Below are positions 54,319 to 64,000 of a stretch of 64,000 nucleotides of DNA, piece by piece. The DNA comes from Lolium rigidum (taxonomy: Eukaryota > Streptophyta > Magnoliopsida > Poales > Poaceae). Below the pieces are notes generated by a model. The model ran no database searches. It was not told the origin of the DNA and saw only the letters and a list, made by a program, of their open reading frames with translations. Position numbers and translations under genes: made by a program. The stretch spans positions 245,942,124-246,006,123 of the forward strand of contig NC_061514.1 in the NCBI RefSeq assembly GCF_022539505.1. Direction: 5' to 3'. Positions within the stretch are counted from its first letter, which is position 1. The number at the start of each line of letters is the position of its first letter.

Positions 54319-57058
54319 ATGCCACCGCGCAGACTCACCAGGCACAATACTCCTGAATCCAAGATGGCTGCCGCGGATCTGGGGAGCGCTGAGTGGGAGA
54401 GATCCAAAATCTCTGCCCAAGACATTAATTTGCTGAAGAAACTGGGGATCAGCAAGAAGCAAGACGCACTGCCCTTCCCCAGCGAAGAAAGCTACCCAAC
54501 CCCTCCAACGGAGTATCGGGTTAGTTTTGTTGATCACCTCATCCGTGGCCTCTCTGCCCCTATTCACAATTTTCTTCGTGGGTTGCTTTTCGTGTACGGA
54601 TTGCAACTCCACCATCTTACTCCCAACTCCATTCTCCACATCTCGATTTTTATCACCCTTTGCGAGTCCTTCCTTGGAGTCCAGCCTAACCGGGCTTTAT
54701 GGAAGCGCCTTTTTCTTTGTCGCCACAATGGCTCTGCCAACGTCGCCTATAACATAGGCGGCGTCGTTATCTGCGTTCGCCCTGATGTCGAGTACTTCGA
54801 TGTCAAATTCCCTGATTCAGTTCAAGGGTGGCGCAAAAAATGGTTATATATCCACGAGGAAAATCATGGGTCTATTGAAGACAACATTCCTCCTTTTGAT
54901 GGTGCCGAAAAAATCTATCGCCGCCGATCCTGGGATGCAGAGGCTACCGCCGAAGAAAAAGCGGCGAAAGAGGCACTGATGACTCGCATCCACGAACTTC
55001 AAAGTACCCGTGGCCAAGAGTTGTCAGGTATCCAAATCACGGCGTATTTCCTTAGGATTAGAGTGCAGCCTCTGCAAGCTCGCAAAAATCCCCTCTGGAA
55101 GTATGCTGGCAACAAAGATGTGGATCGCTTGTCTGTGGATTTGCCGGTCAAGGATTTAGAAAAACTTGTCCGAAAAATCTCCTCCCTCAACAAGAAAGAT
55201 CCTGTCCCCTCGTCTTGTCACGTAAAGCCGTATAGCGCCACCAACGCGCTCCCTGAGGTAATTCTCGTATGAACTATTTTTCTCGAGTACTTATTTTTGT
55301 TGACATCTTTTGCATAACTTTCTTGTCGACGTTCTTCTTTTTTGTAGAACCATCCAGATCTTGTTTCTCTTCCTCCCCTTCCTGAAGGTGGAGAAGTCGA
55401 AGAACGGGCCGTTGTCACCGACGACAACCAGGGTACTTCTCGCCACGAGAGTGAAGCCGCGGGTTCTCGAAAATCTGCGGTATCCTCTGAAAAGGAAGCC
55501 GATTCTGAGGCCACTGCCTCGACACACTCCCTTCCTCCTGCTGTTTCTCCAAAGAACAAGAGGAAGAGGAATGAGGTCGAAGATTCCGGCACCTCCAAAG
55601 CCGAAGAAGTTGGTCCTTCCGAAGGGAAGACAGCTTTCGACCCTTACTTGGATGCCCTTGTCAGCTCGTAAGTCCTTATCACTCTTTGTTGTTTATCTTG
55701 CAAAATACTTGTCGTCGTTTTTCCTTATATTGTCGACGTTTTATTGCAGTGGTGACGAGGAAGAAAATCCACCTATTGACGTGGCTGCTCGAACGAGTAC
55801 GTCGCGTACTTTAGTTGTTTCGGATGTTCAGCCTGATGTGGAGGAAACTTCGCCTCCTCAACAGAACGTCGAGCATCCAACTCCACCTGCAAGCCCCCAT
55901 GTCCCTTCGCCAAAGAGGGCTAGGGTCGAGCCAGCCACAGAATCTGCTCTTCAACCTAGTGGCTCTGCAACTCCTCTTCTGGATAACGTAAGTTGCTTAC
56001 TTCTTGTTTTTTGTACAAGAAACTTTTCGGTGCCTATGAACTCTCCTCTCTTCGTTTTTTTTTACTCTTTGCTGTCGACCTTTTTACCTTATTTGACACT
56101 TACTTCTCTTTTTCCTTTGTCAGCCCTTGATGCAGGAATTCATCCGCCTTGGTACCCAATTTGTCGGGTACCACGATTATGCTAAACAAGCCGAAGGTAA
56201 TACTCTTCTACTTTTTTTTTTGGCAAATCGACGTCTTCTTCCTTTTCTTATCATGATTCTGATTTCTATCGACTATTTTGTTTAGAAAATCTTGCGGAAG
56301 CCAACAAACGTGCTGACACACTTGCTCGTAAACTGGAGCAAAGTGAAAAAGCTCGTAAGAAGGCTGAAGCAGATGCCAAAAAGGCTAAGGCAGAGGACGC
56401 CACCATCGAAGATCTTCGAAAGAGACTTCATGAGGCGGAAACCTCTTTAAGTGAGCATATAACCGAACAATCTGCTCGCGAAGAGGCAATTATCAAGCGC
56501 CTGGAGTCGCAGAGCCGTCATTTTGCCAGTAAGTGCCCAAACTATTTTGACTTCCTTGAACTTACTTCTCTTTTCTTGCTTACTTATCAATAAATTTTTG
56601 CCTTAGCAGGAAAAACGTGTCAAGAATATGAACTTAGGGATCCTGAGAACGATCCTCTTCTTGACGCGCTTTCTCTCCTTGAGATTCATGGAGATGAGGC
56701 ACGAGATGGTCTTGCTGAAGCTGGGGCGGGACTGTCGTAGCTGTACCCTTACTTCTTCCCGAAGAAATAAAAACCCGCGCCATTTCTTGCTCTCGCCAAG
56801 TGCTTCAATACTCCCGAAAATCTTGGGCTCAAACTTCGTCAAGAATGTTTGAAGGATGGCATGGAAGGCACTATTGCCCTGGTTGTCGATAGCCAACAAA
56901 ATATCGACTGGACTAGGGTTGGCGACACGCAGGAGATGGAGACCAAGAAGTGGCAGTCGCTGATCAAGGCTGCGAAACCGAACTCGAAGAAGGTCCTCGC
57001 TTATCTTGGGTGCAAGCCAACTCCAGCTCCAAGCTCATCCAAACCGGAGGTCCAGTAG
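54319..57058 (+). pseudogene. Transposase_28-like extra gene of K (antisense)
   Basis: Best preserved of the four. ATG at 54319 (MPPRRLTRHNT). Exon 1, to 55257, holds the core: FVYGLQLHHLTPNS, CESFLGVQPNRALWKRLF, VQGWRKKWLYIHEE, and RVQPLQARKNPLWKYAGN. Introns with GT-AG ends and consistent phase: 55258-55347, 55668-55749, 55988-56123, 56197-56285, 56529-56608. Exons 2-3 are acidic and Pro/Ser-rich with KNKRKRNE; exon 5 is coiled coil (ANKRADTLARKLEQSEKARK). In the last exon stops at 56738-56740 and 56768-56770 break the frame, which otherwise continues to 57056-57058. Exon 1 has 313 intact codons. The family's role is unknown; it is antisense and convergent to pol of K. Confidence 0.68.
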
Positions 57059-57224
57059 ACCACCCTGTCTTTCCCCTTTTTTCCTTTTTCTTTCTTCCTT
57101 TTGATGTTGTCGCCAAAGTAGCTTTTGGCGACACTTATCCCACTAGCTCCATTGTAATGCCTTGTAATTATTCTGAAAATCAATGGAATTCTATTTTGCT
57201 TGATGATTGATGTCGATCCTTTTA

Positions 57225-58225
57225 ATTTCAGTTGATATTTGATAACTATACTCCAACTCCTGCTCCTTCCGATATTTTGTCTACTTCTTCTCGCTCGAAG
57301 AAAGTGCTTGTTAATACTGAACTTGGTGAAGATTCTTCGAGTAAGAATTTATCGCAAGATTTGGAAGAACTTCGTCAACAACTTCATTATGCGAAGAAGC
57401 AAACACTTGTGATGATGGAGCAATCTCGCAAGGCAGCCAAAAAAGAAAAAGTTGCACTTCAACGAGCTCAAGAAGCCATAGCTGCTAAGGAAGCCGCCGT
57501 TTCTGAAGCTAAAAAGGCAAACACCCGAGAGAATTTTATGCTCGAATTGATGAATGAAGCCAGTGTGGATATGTCAGGTATGCTTTTTCAAATCAAAACT
57601 CCTTCTGTCTTCTTTGCTGTATCCTTTTTTTGAAATTCCGGTGCCATGGCCAAATAGGTTCCTTTCTCGACGCTGCTGCCGAAGAAGAAAGGGTAAACGG
57701 AAGGACAAATCTTCTCGTTAACCTTTCTCTTGACCATGGTTCTCTATTCTGGGCCACTCTAGAGCGGACCCGACAGATTGTCGGGTTTCAAGACCGCGCT
57801 CGTCGAGTTCGCGAGTTCCTGGATTTCTACACTAGAACATTGTCCCTGGTTTACAAGACGATGTTTCCTCGGAACGAGGCACCCGACACTCTTCTTGGTT
57901 TGATGGATAAATTTCGAGATACTCCTCAAATCCATGGATTTGTTCGGGCCCAACTTTCTGCTGGCGCCAGGTTTGCTATGATGATGATCAAAATCTGCTA
58001 TCCCAAGTTCGACATGAGCCAAATTGTTACCAAGTGCTTGGCCAAGATGGCGAAATAGAAAAGGGATGTTGGCAAAATTGATGATCATGTGACCCCTGTG
58101 GCAGAAGATATGATGGATGAACTTCTTCGGATGGACGCTGAGTTCTTCGTGAAGGGCAACTATGCTGAACACAGTACTCGTACTGTAAATCGGATGACCA
58201 TAGATAATATACTAGGCCGCAATTG
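57225..58225 (+). pseudogene. Second antisense gene or 3' exons of K
   Basis: After a TTTTAATTTCAG acceptor-like site (57220-57231) a frame runs to 57577 with a coiled-coil stretch (LEELRQQLHYAKKQTLVMME, KKEKVALQRAQEAIAAKEAA). An 80-bp intron, 57578-57657 (GTATGC...AAATAG), joins in frame to an alpha-helical exon (FWATLERTRQIVGFQDRARR, VYKTMFPRNEAPDTLLGLMD). A nonsense codon at 58056-58058 precedes the final stop at 58223-58225. It could be the C-terminal half of the upstream gene, separated by the stop at 57056, or a separate gene. It ends about 500 bp from the 3' end of pol, which comes from the other side. Confidence 0.5.
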
Positions 58226-58721
58226 ACTTTTCTTTTCTTTAAACTCGTTGAGTTTTCTCAGGAATTGCCTCTTGTATGTTGTAAACATGTTCTATATTGT
58301 AAAGTCAATAAATGTTTCTATTTTTCCTCATCAAGCCCCCGAGTGTCTCCGTAGTGAATTTCTTTATTGTATGTGCGAGGTTTTAAACCAAGGCAACTAA
58401 ATTATATTGAATATGCTATATTTGCGGGTACGAGCCCCCGTGCCTTGTTGTTGATCGCTATTTTGTATCTTTGTTTATTTTGCGAGGTGTTTTCGCACCA
58501 AGGCGAAATATTTTCGGAAATATATATTGTAAGTCTTGAGCCTAAGCCCCCGTGACTGTCGAAGAAAAAGATATATATCTCGACTATCTTTATTATATTG
58601 CAGCACCGCGAGCCCGCCTCATCAAAAACCTTTTTCGGCCCCACTCGGTGCCCCGAAAAAGGAAAAGAGTGCGTCTGAAAACTCGCGGGCGTTTCAGTAC
58701 ATTGTATTTTTACAAGGAGGA
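58226..58721. other. Convergent intergenic region of K
   Basis: No gene. Both the antisense gene (plus) and pol (minus) end here. It contains several AGCCCCCG(A/T)G words (58335, 58433, 58541), the same motif as in the PPT. Confidence 0.55.
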
Positions 58722-59656
58722 CTATATTTTGACACTAAGCGTAAAACGCCTTAGCTGTGCCACGTTCCAGGGGTTTTTCTCGGGAACCCCTGACTTCTTA
58801 TCCTTGATCATGTATGCTCCTCCTTCGATGACTTCCATGACGATGTAAGGGCCAAGCCATGGCGACTCGAGTTTTTCAGTACTCGGTTGATTGAGTCGTA
58901 GAACTAGATCTCCCAGCTGAAAGGACCTTGGTCTCAAACGTCGACTATGATAGTTTTTCAAGTCTTGCTGATACTTGGTGACCCGTGATAGTACTTCGTC
59001 TCTGGCCTCATCCAATGCATCGACATCATCTTCCAATGCCTTTCTAGAAACTTCTTCATCATACTCCGTAACTCTTGGGGAATCATGCTCTATCTCTATT
59101 GGCAATACTGCCTCGGCTCCATGGACCGAAAAACGGAGTTCCTGTGTCGCCGTATTTGGTGTTGTTCGAATACTCCACAATACACTCGGCAGCTCCTCTG
59201 GCCAGGTGTGTCGAGCTTTTTCCAATGGTCCTAACAAGCGCTTCTTGATACCGTTGCAGATAATACCATTGGCTTTCTCGACTTGGCCGTTGGTTTGTGG
59301 ATGTGCGACTGACGCGAAGTGCAATTTGATGCCTACCTCTGCATAGTATGCCTTGAATTCCTTGGATGTAAAGTTACTGCCATTGTCCGTGACAATGTTG
59401 TGAGGCACTCCAAACCGAAAAACAATGCTTTTCACGAACTTTATTGCGAGATCGTTGCGTACGGTGAATTTATCGGCTTGGCTTCTATCCACTTGGTAAA
59501 TTTATCGACGGCGACGAGCATATACTCGTATCCTCCAGGCGAAGCTTTATGTAACTTCCCCACCATATCGAGGCCCCATCGAGCAAAGGGCCGGGACAAT
59601 GGTATTGGCATCGGCTCGCTGTCGGAGAATGAGGTTTCGCGGCAAATCTCTGGCAC
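58722..59656 (-). pseudogene. Integrase of element K
   Basis: Retroviral-type integrase that would insert the cDNA in the nucleus. Catalytic core: the first Asp is in WGLDMVGKLH within the frame 59656-59441 (followed by VAVDKFTKWIEA); after a frameshift the frame 59492-58722 carries the second Asp in VTDNGSNF and the Glu in HPQTNGQVEKANG, spaced Asp-35 residues-Glu. The C-terminal part has LGDLVLRLNQPS and SPWLGPYIVMEV, a GPY/F-like module common in Ty3/gypsy integrases, then WNVAQLRRF at the end. At least one frameshift (about 59450) makes it a pseudogene. Placed after RNase H, the normal Ty3/gypsy order. Confidence 0.85.
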
Positions 59657-60939
59657 GTGTCACAAGTTCGTACTATCTCCTTTGCATCCTCGATTGCTTG
59701 TCAACCAGTAAAATCCAGCTCGAAAAACCTTGGCGGCAATAGCTCGACTGCTCGCGTGATGACCACAAATTCCCTCGTGTACGTCCTTCAAGATTATCCT
59801 TCCTTCTTCGGGTGTTACGCATCGCTGTAACACACCCGAAATACTGCGTTTGTACAGCTCCCCTTTGACCACTGTAAAGGCTTTGGACCGTCTAATAACT
59901 CGCCTTGCTTCAACCGGATCGTCGGGTATTGTTTTCCTTAGGATGTATGATATGTACGCTTGCATCCATGGTATTTGCACCATCAATACTAGATCCTGTT
60001 CCTCTTCTTCTTCTAGTGTTTCTTTTGCAGCCCCCGAGGATTTCTCCTCTTTCTCCTTCTTCTTTGGTTTCTTCGGCTTTGTAGATATCTCTGTTATTTC
60101 CTCCCAGAACACACCTGGTGGGATTGCAAGGCACTGCGACCCGATATTTGCAAGAACATCGGCTTCATCGTTGCTCAGTCTGCTGATATGATTTACCTCG
60201 CATCCATCAAATAATTTCTCGAGCTCGTTGTACACTTCTTTGTATGCCACCATGCTATCATTGACTGCATCACATTGGTTCATGACTTGCTGAGCCACCA
60301 ATTGTGAGTCGCCAAAGATTTTTAGTCGGGTTGCACCACAAGCTTTCGCCATCTTCATCCCGTGTATAAGAGCTTCGTATTCTGCCTCATTGGTAGACGC
60401 GTTTGGGAACGTCATCCGTAAGACATACTTTAGTATGTCGCCTTCAGGTGATATGAGTATCACGCCTGCTCCAGCTCCCTCTAACCTCTTGGACCCGTCA
60501 AAGTTCATAGTAAAGGTTCTCGATAAATCCGGATGTCCTGTATTTTGCAGCTTCATCCACTCTGTGATGAAATCTGATAGAATTTGCGACTTTATTGCTT
60601 TTCTTTTTTCATACGTGATGTCTCGAGGAGAAAGTTCTATTCCCCAAAGGGAGACACGACCTGTAGCTTCTGGATTGTTTAGTATATTGGATAAAGGCGC
60701 CTCGTTGACCACTATTATCGGATGCGCCGAAAAATAGTGCCGCAACTTTCTTGCGGTTGTAAACACTCCATATGCTAGTTTCTAGTACTGCGGGTACCGC
60801 TGTTTTGAAGGCGATAAAACTTCACTGATGAAATATACCGGCCTCTGCACTCCATGAAGTTTTCCTTCTTCTTCTCTTTCGACAACAAGTGCCGTCGTCG
60901 ACCACTTGGGGTGTAGCCGCAATATATAACGAGAGGGGT
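59657..60939 (-). pseudogene. Reverse transcriptase end, RNase H and integrase zinc finger of K
   Basis: The frame 60766-59660 (368 aa) begins with the end of reverse transcriptase and its connection (RKLRHYFSAHPIIV), then an RNase H with acidic residues in MNFDGS, NEAEYEALIHG, FGDSQLVAQQ and SNDEADVLA, then a Lys/Glu-rich linker (PKKPKKKEKEEK), then the HHCC zinc finger of integrase (DVHEGICGHHASSRAIA), lost by frameshift after GFYWLTSN. Upstream, 60939-60782, is more reverse transcriptase (VYFISEVLSPSKQRYP), cut by a stop at about 60780 and by the N gap. RNase H removes RNA from the RNA/DNA hybrid. The MNFDGS-type RNase H after the connection suggests Tat lineage. Confidence 0.82.
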
Positions 60940-61039
60940 NNNNNNNNNNNNNNNNNNNNNNNNNNNNNNNNNNNNNNNNNNNNNNNNNNNNNNNNNNNNN
61001 NNNNNNNNNNNNNNNNNNNNNNNNNNNNNNNNNNNNNNN
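60940..61039. other. Assembly gap of 100 N
   Basis: Exactly 100 N, a conventional placeholder, so the real size is unknown. Left is minus-strand pol of K, right is plus-strand gag-protease of L: the junction of two different elements is hidden here. Confidence 0.98.
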
Positions 61040-61040
61040 T

Positions 61041-61834
61041 CCTACTATCAATGGTAAAATAATCGGTGTTAGCAATGCTTCTACTCCTAGTGCAAAGCGC
61101 GCAAAATTACTAAAACTGCTGAAACTGCCTGTGATAAAACTGCTGAAATTTTTTCCAACCTTGGGGATGATAATCCCATTGCTTTAGATTGTAATGATTT
61201 AGATTTTGATGATTGCCACATCTCTGAAGTTATAAAGTTCTTGCAAAAACTTGCTAAGAGTCCCAATGCTAGCGCTATAAATTTGGCTTTCACAAAACAT
61301 ATTACAAATGCTCTCATAAAAGCTAGAGAAGAGAAACTAAAACTTGAAACTTCTATTCCTAGAAAGCTAGAGGATGGTTGGGAGCCCATCATTAAAATGA
61401 GAGTCAAAGATTTTGATTGTAATGCTTTATGTGATCTTGGTGCAAGTATTTCTGTTATGCCTAAAAAAGTCTATGATATGCTTGACTTGCCACCATTAAA
61501 AAATTGTTATTTGGATGTTAATCTCGCTGATAATGCTAAAAAGAAACCTTTGGGGAAAGTTGATAATGTTCATATTATGGTTAACAATAACCTTGTCCCC
61601 GTTGATTTTGTTGTCTTGGATATTGAATGCAATGCATCTTGCCCCATTATATTGGGAAGACCTTTTCTTCGAACCGGCGGTGCTACTATTGATATGAAGG
61701 AAGGTAATATTAAATAACAATTTCCTCTCAAGAAACGTATGGAACACTTCCCTAGAAAGAGAATGAAGGTACCTTATGATTCTATTATTAGAACAAATTA
61801 TGATGTTGATGCTTCATCTCTCGATGTAACTTGA
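61041..61834 (+). pseudogene. Element L gag end and protease
   Basis: Frame open from about 61091 to the stop at 61832-61834, after a frameshift around 61100. Gag end: FSNLGDDNPIALDCND, then HISEVIKFLQKLAKSP. The protease has the active-site motif ALCDLGASISVMPKK (about 61422-61470) and the flap/end motif CPIILGRPFLRTGGAT (about 61640-61690), as expected for an Athila retropepsin. One nonsense codon at 61715-61717 splits the frame; the reading continues through KRMEHFPRKRMKVPYDS to DASSLDVT. The last residues and the 3' flank are shared with the ORF of F. Confidence 0.8.
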
Positions 61835-64000
61835 GATACACTTTCTGCGCCTAGCTGAAAGGCGTTAAAGAAAAGCGCTTATGGGAGACAACCCATGTTT
61901 TTACTCCAGTATTTTTGTTTTATATTTGTGTCTTGGAAGTTGTTTACTACTGTAGCAACCTCTCCTTATCTTAGTTTTATGTTTTGTTGTGCCAAGTAAA
62001 GTCTTTGATAGAAAAGTAAGTACTAGATTTGGATTACTCGCAGCAGTTCCGCATTTCTTTGTCTGTCACGAATCTGGGTCTATCTCCTCGTAGGTAGCTC
62101 AGAAAATTACGCCAATTTACGAGCATGATCCTCAGATATGTACGCAACTTTCATTCAATTTGAGCATTTTCGTTTGAGCAAGTCTGGTGGCCTAATAAAA
62201 TCCATCTTTACGGACTGTTCCGTTTTGACAGATTCTGTCTTTTATTTCGCATTGCCTCTTTTGCTATGTTGGATGAATTTCTTTGATCCATTAATGTCCA
62301 GTAGCTTTAAGCAATGTCCGAAGTGTTAAGAATGATTGTGTCACCTCTGAACATGTGAATTTTTATTATGCACTAACCCTCTAATGAGTTGTTTCGAGTT
62401 TGGTGTGGAGGAAGTTTTCAAGGATCAAGAGAGGAGTATGATGCAATATGATCAAGGAGAGTGAAAGTTCTAAGCTTGGGGATGCCCCGGTGGTTCACCC
62501 CTGCATATTCTAAGAAGACTCAAGCGTCTAAGCTTGGGGATGCCCAAGGCATCCCCTTCTTCATCGACAACATTATCAGGTTCCTCCCCTGAAACTATAT
62601 TTTTATTCCGTCACATCTTATGCACTTTGCTTGGAGCGTCGGTTTGTTTTTGTTTTTTGTTTTGTTTGAATAAAATGGATCCTAGCATTCACTTTATGGG
62701 AGAGAGACACGCTCCGCTGTAGCATATGGACAAATTTGTCCTTAGGCTCTACTCATAGTATTCAAGGCGAAGTTTCTTCTTCGTTAAATTGTTATTTGGT
62801 TGGAATTGGAAAATGCTACATGTAGTAACTCTAAAATGTCTTGGATAATTTGATACTTGGCAATTGTTGTGCTCATGTTTAATCTCTTGCATCATATACT
62901 TTGCACCCATTAATGAAGAAATACTTAGAGCTTGCTAATTTGGTTTGCATATTTGGTTTCTCTAGAGTCTAGATAACATCTAGTATTGAGTTTTGAACAA
63001 CAAGGAAGACGGTATGGAGTCTTATAATGTTTGCCATATGTCTTTTATGTGAGTTTTGCTGTACCGTTCATCCTTGTGTTTGTTTCAAATAACCTTGCTA
63101 GCCTAAACCTTGTATCGAGAGGGAATACTTCTCATGCATCCAAAATACTTGAGCCAACCACTATGCCATTTGTGTCCACCATACCTACCTACTACATGGT
63201 ATTTATCCGCCATTCCAAAGTAAATTGCTTGAGTGCTACCTTTAAAATTCCATCATTCACCTTTGCAATATATATCTCATGGGACAAATAGCTTAAAAAC
63301 TATTGTGGTATTGAATATGTACTTATGCACTTTATCTCTTATTAAGTTGCTTGTTGTGCGATAACCATGTTTACGGGGACGCCATCAACTATTCTTTGTT
63401 GGATATCATGTGAGTTGCTATGCATGTCCGTCTTGTCTGAAGCAAGAGAGATCTACCACCTTCATGGTTGGAGCATGCATATTGTTAGAGAAGAACATTG
63501 GGCCGCTAACTAAAGCCATGAATCATGGTGGAAGTTTCAGTTTTGGACATATATCCTCAATCTCATATGAGAATAATAATTGTTGCCACATGCTTATGCA
63601 TTAAAGAGGAGTCCATTATCTGTTGTCCATGTTGTCCCGGTATGGATGTCTAAGTTGAGAATAATCAAAAGCGAGAAATCCAAAATGCGAGCTTTCTCCT
63701 TAGAACTTTGTACAGGCGGCATGGAGGTACCCCATTGTGACACTTGGTCAAAATATGTGCATTGCAAAGATCCGGTAGTCCAAGTTAATTAGGACAAGGT
63801 GCGGGCACTATTAGTATACTATGCATGAGACTTGCAACTTGTAAGATATAATGTACATAAATCATATGCTTTATTACTACCGTTGACAAAATTGTTTCAT
63901 GTTTTCAAAATAAAAGCTCTAGCACAAATATAGCAATCGATGCTTTCCTCTTTGAAGGACCATTCTCTTTACTTTTATGTTGAGTCGGTTCACCTATTTC
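61835..64000 (+). mobile_element. Element L 3' non-coding region
   Basis: No credible gene. Contains CTAAGCTTGGGGATGCC twice (62469-62485 and 62528-62544), a perfect hairpin GGGGATGCC-CAA-GGCATCCCC at 62536-62556, and the AGCTCTAGCACA block near 63914 shared with A. Confidence 0.7.
62536..62556 (+). other. Perfect GGGGATGCC hairpin in L
   Basis: 9-bp arms, 3-nt loop; counterpart of 30816-30836 in F. Confidence 0.6.

Larger units (their letters stand above)
52553..60939 (-). mobile_element. Element K: Tat-like gypsy element with pol and antisense genes
   Basis: On the minus strand from the right: the end of reverse transcriptase, RNase H, integrase (60939-58722), then a spacer, two plus-strand (antisense) spliced genes (54319-58225), a 3' spacer with repeated PPT-like motifs, the PPT and the 3' LTR (52553-52923). 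The 5' half (LTR, gag, protease, most of reverse transcriptase) lies in or beyond the N gap. This is the only element here with pol, so it shows which strand is sense and that the extra genes are antisense. Confidence 0.8.
61040..64000 (+). mobile_element. Element L: Athila-like element related to F
   Basis: Starts inside gag-protease right after the gap, continues as a 2.1-kb non-coding 3' region that matches the inverse of 28907-31536 of F and 10877-11000 and 1-588 of A, and runs off the window before the PPT/LTR. No pol between protease and 3' region, so this copy is non-autonomous or deleted. Confidence 0.8.

Noticed and set aside
60782..61075. 97-aa minus-strand frame crossing the N gap
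   Set aside because: It includes undefined residues for the 100 N and joins two unrelated elements; only the part left of the gap (end of reverse transcriptase) is real.
1..64000. tRNA, rRNA or ordinary host genes
   Set aside because: None recognised on either strand; tRNA-like words found are primer-binding sites.

Overview
The window is repeat-rich nuclear DNA of a grass, most likely Pooideae and probably Triticeae or oat-like. The basis is the type of LTR retrotransposon: Athila-like families with LTRs starting TGATACGTCT and tRNA-Asp-type primer sites, and Tat-like Ty3/gypsy families with very long spacers. I found no convincing host gene, tRNA, rRNA or CRISPR array. Almost every base can be assigned to nested transposable elements, labelled A-L and S here; most boundaries rest on TG...CA ends with matching target-site duplications (TSDs).

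Layout. A (1-588 plus 10877-12874) is the 3' end of an Athila-like element. It is split by B (589-10876, TSD CTTTT), a Tat-like element carrying gag but no pol, which is itself split by solo LTR S (3745-6695, TSD GAGCC). C (12875-14429 plus 34866-35326) is an old fragment of an antisense-type retroelement gene. D (14430-34865), an Athila-like element with gag, protease and an ATHILA-ORF1-like gene but no pol, sits inside C. D was hit by E in its protease (17627-23036, TSD ACTAT) and by F in its 3' LTR (27325-33977, TSD GCCGC). G (35327-40610) also lies in C and is cut by H, whose LTR runs 40611-43774 plus 50066-51688. That LTR contains solo LTR I (43775-50060, TSD ATGAT), which contains the Mutator-like transposon J (45088-49784, 9-bp TSD ATACATCTA). 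H is followed by K (52553-60939), a minus-strand Tat-like element with RNase H and integrase. A 100-N gap (60940-61039) leads to L (61040-64000), the protease and 3' part of a relative of F.

The recurring theme is an extra gene on the strand opposite to the retrotransposon. C, E, G and K each carry a spliced plus-strand gene with the same short motif (Y/F-E/G-L-x-x-H), which I assign to the 'putative gypsy type transposon' (Transposase_28-like) family. In E, G and K the PPT/LTR polarity shows that the element itself runs on the minus strand, so the gene is antisense and lies between pol and the 3' LTR; in K it converges on pol. B has the same layout with an unrelated, very acidic antisense ORF. 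Other notable points are an intact 214-aa ORF in F whose C-terminal tail matches the end of L's gag-protease frame, a MULE carrying XS-like and GRF-like zinc-finger gene fragments plus a 161-bp tandem array, TATA boxes set inside inverted repeats, and several conserved hairpins. Most genes are pseudogenes broken by nonsense codons and frameshifts.
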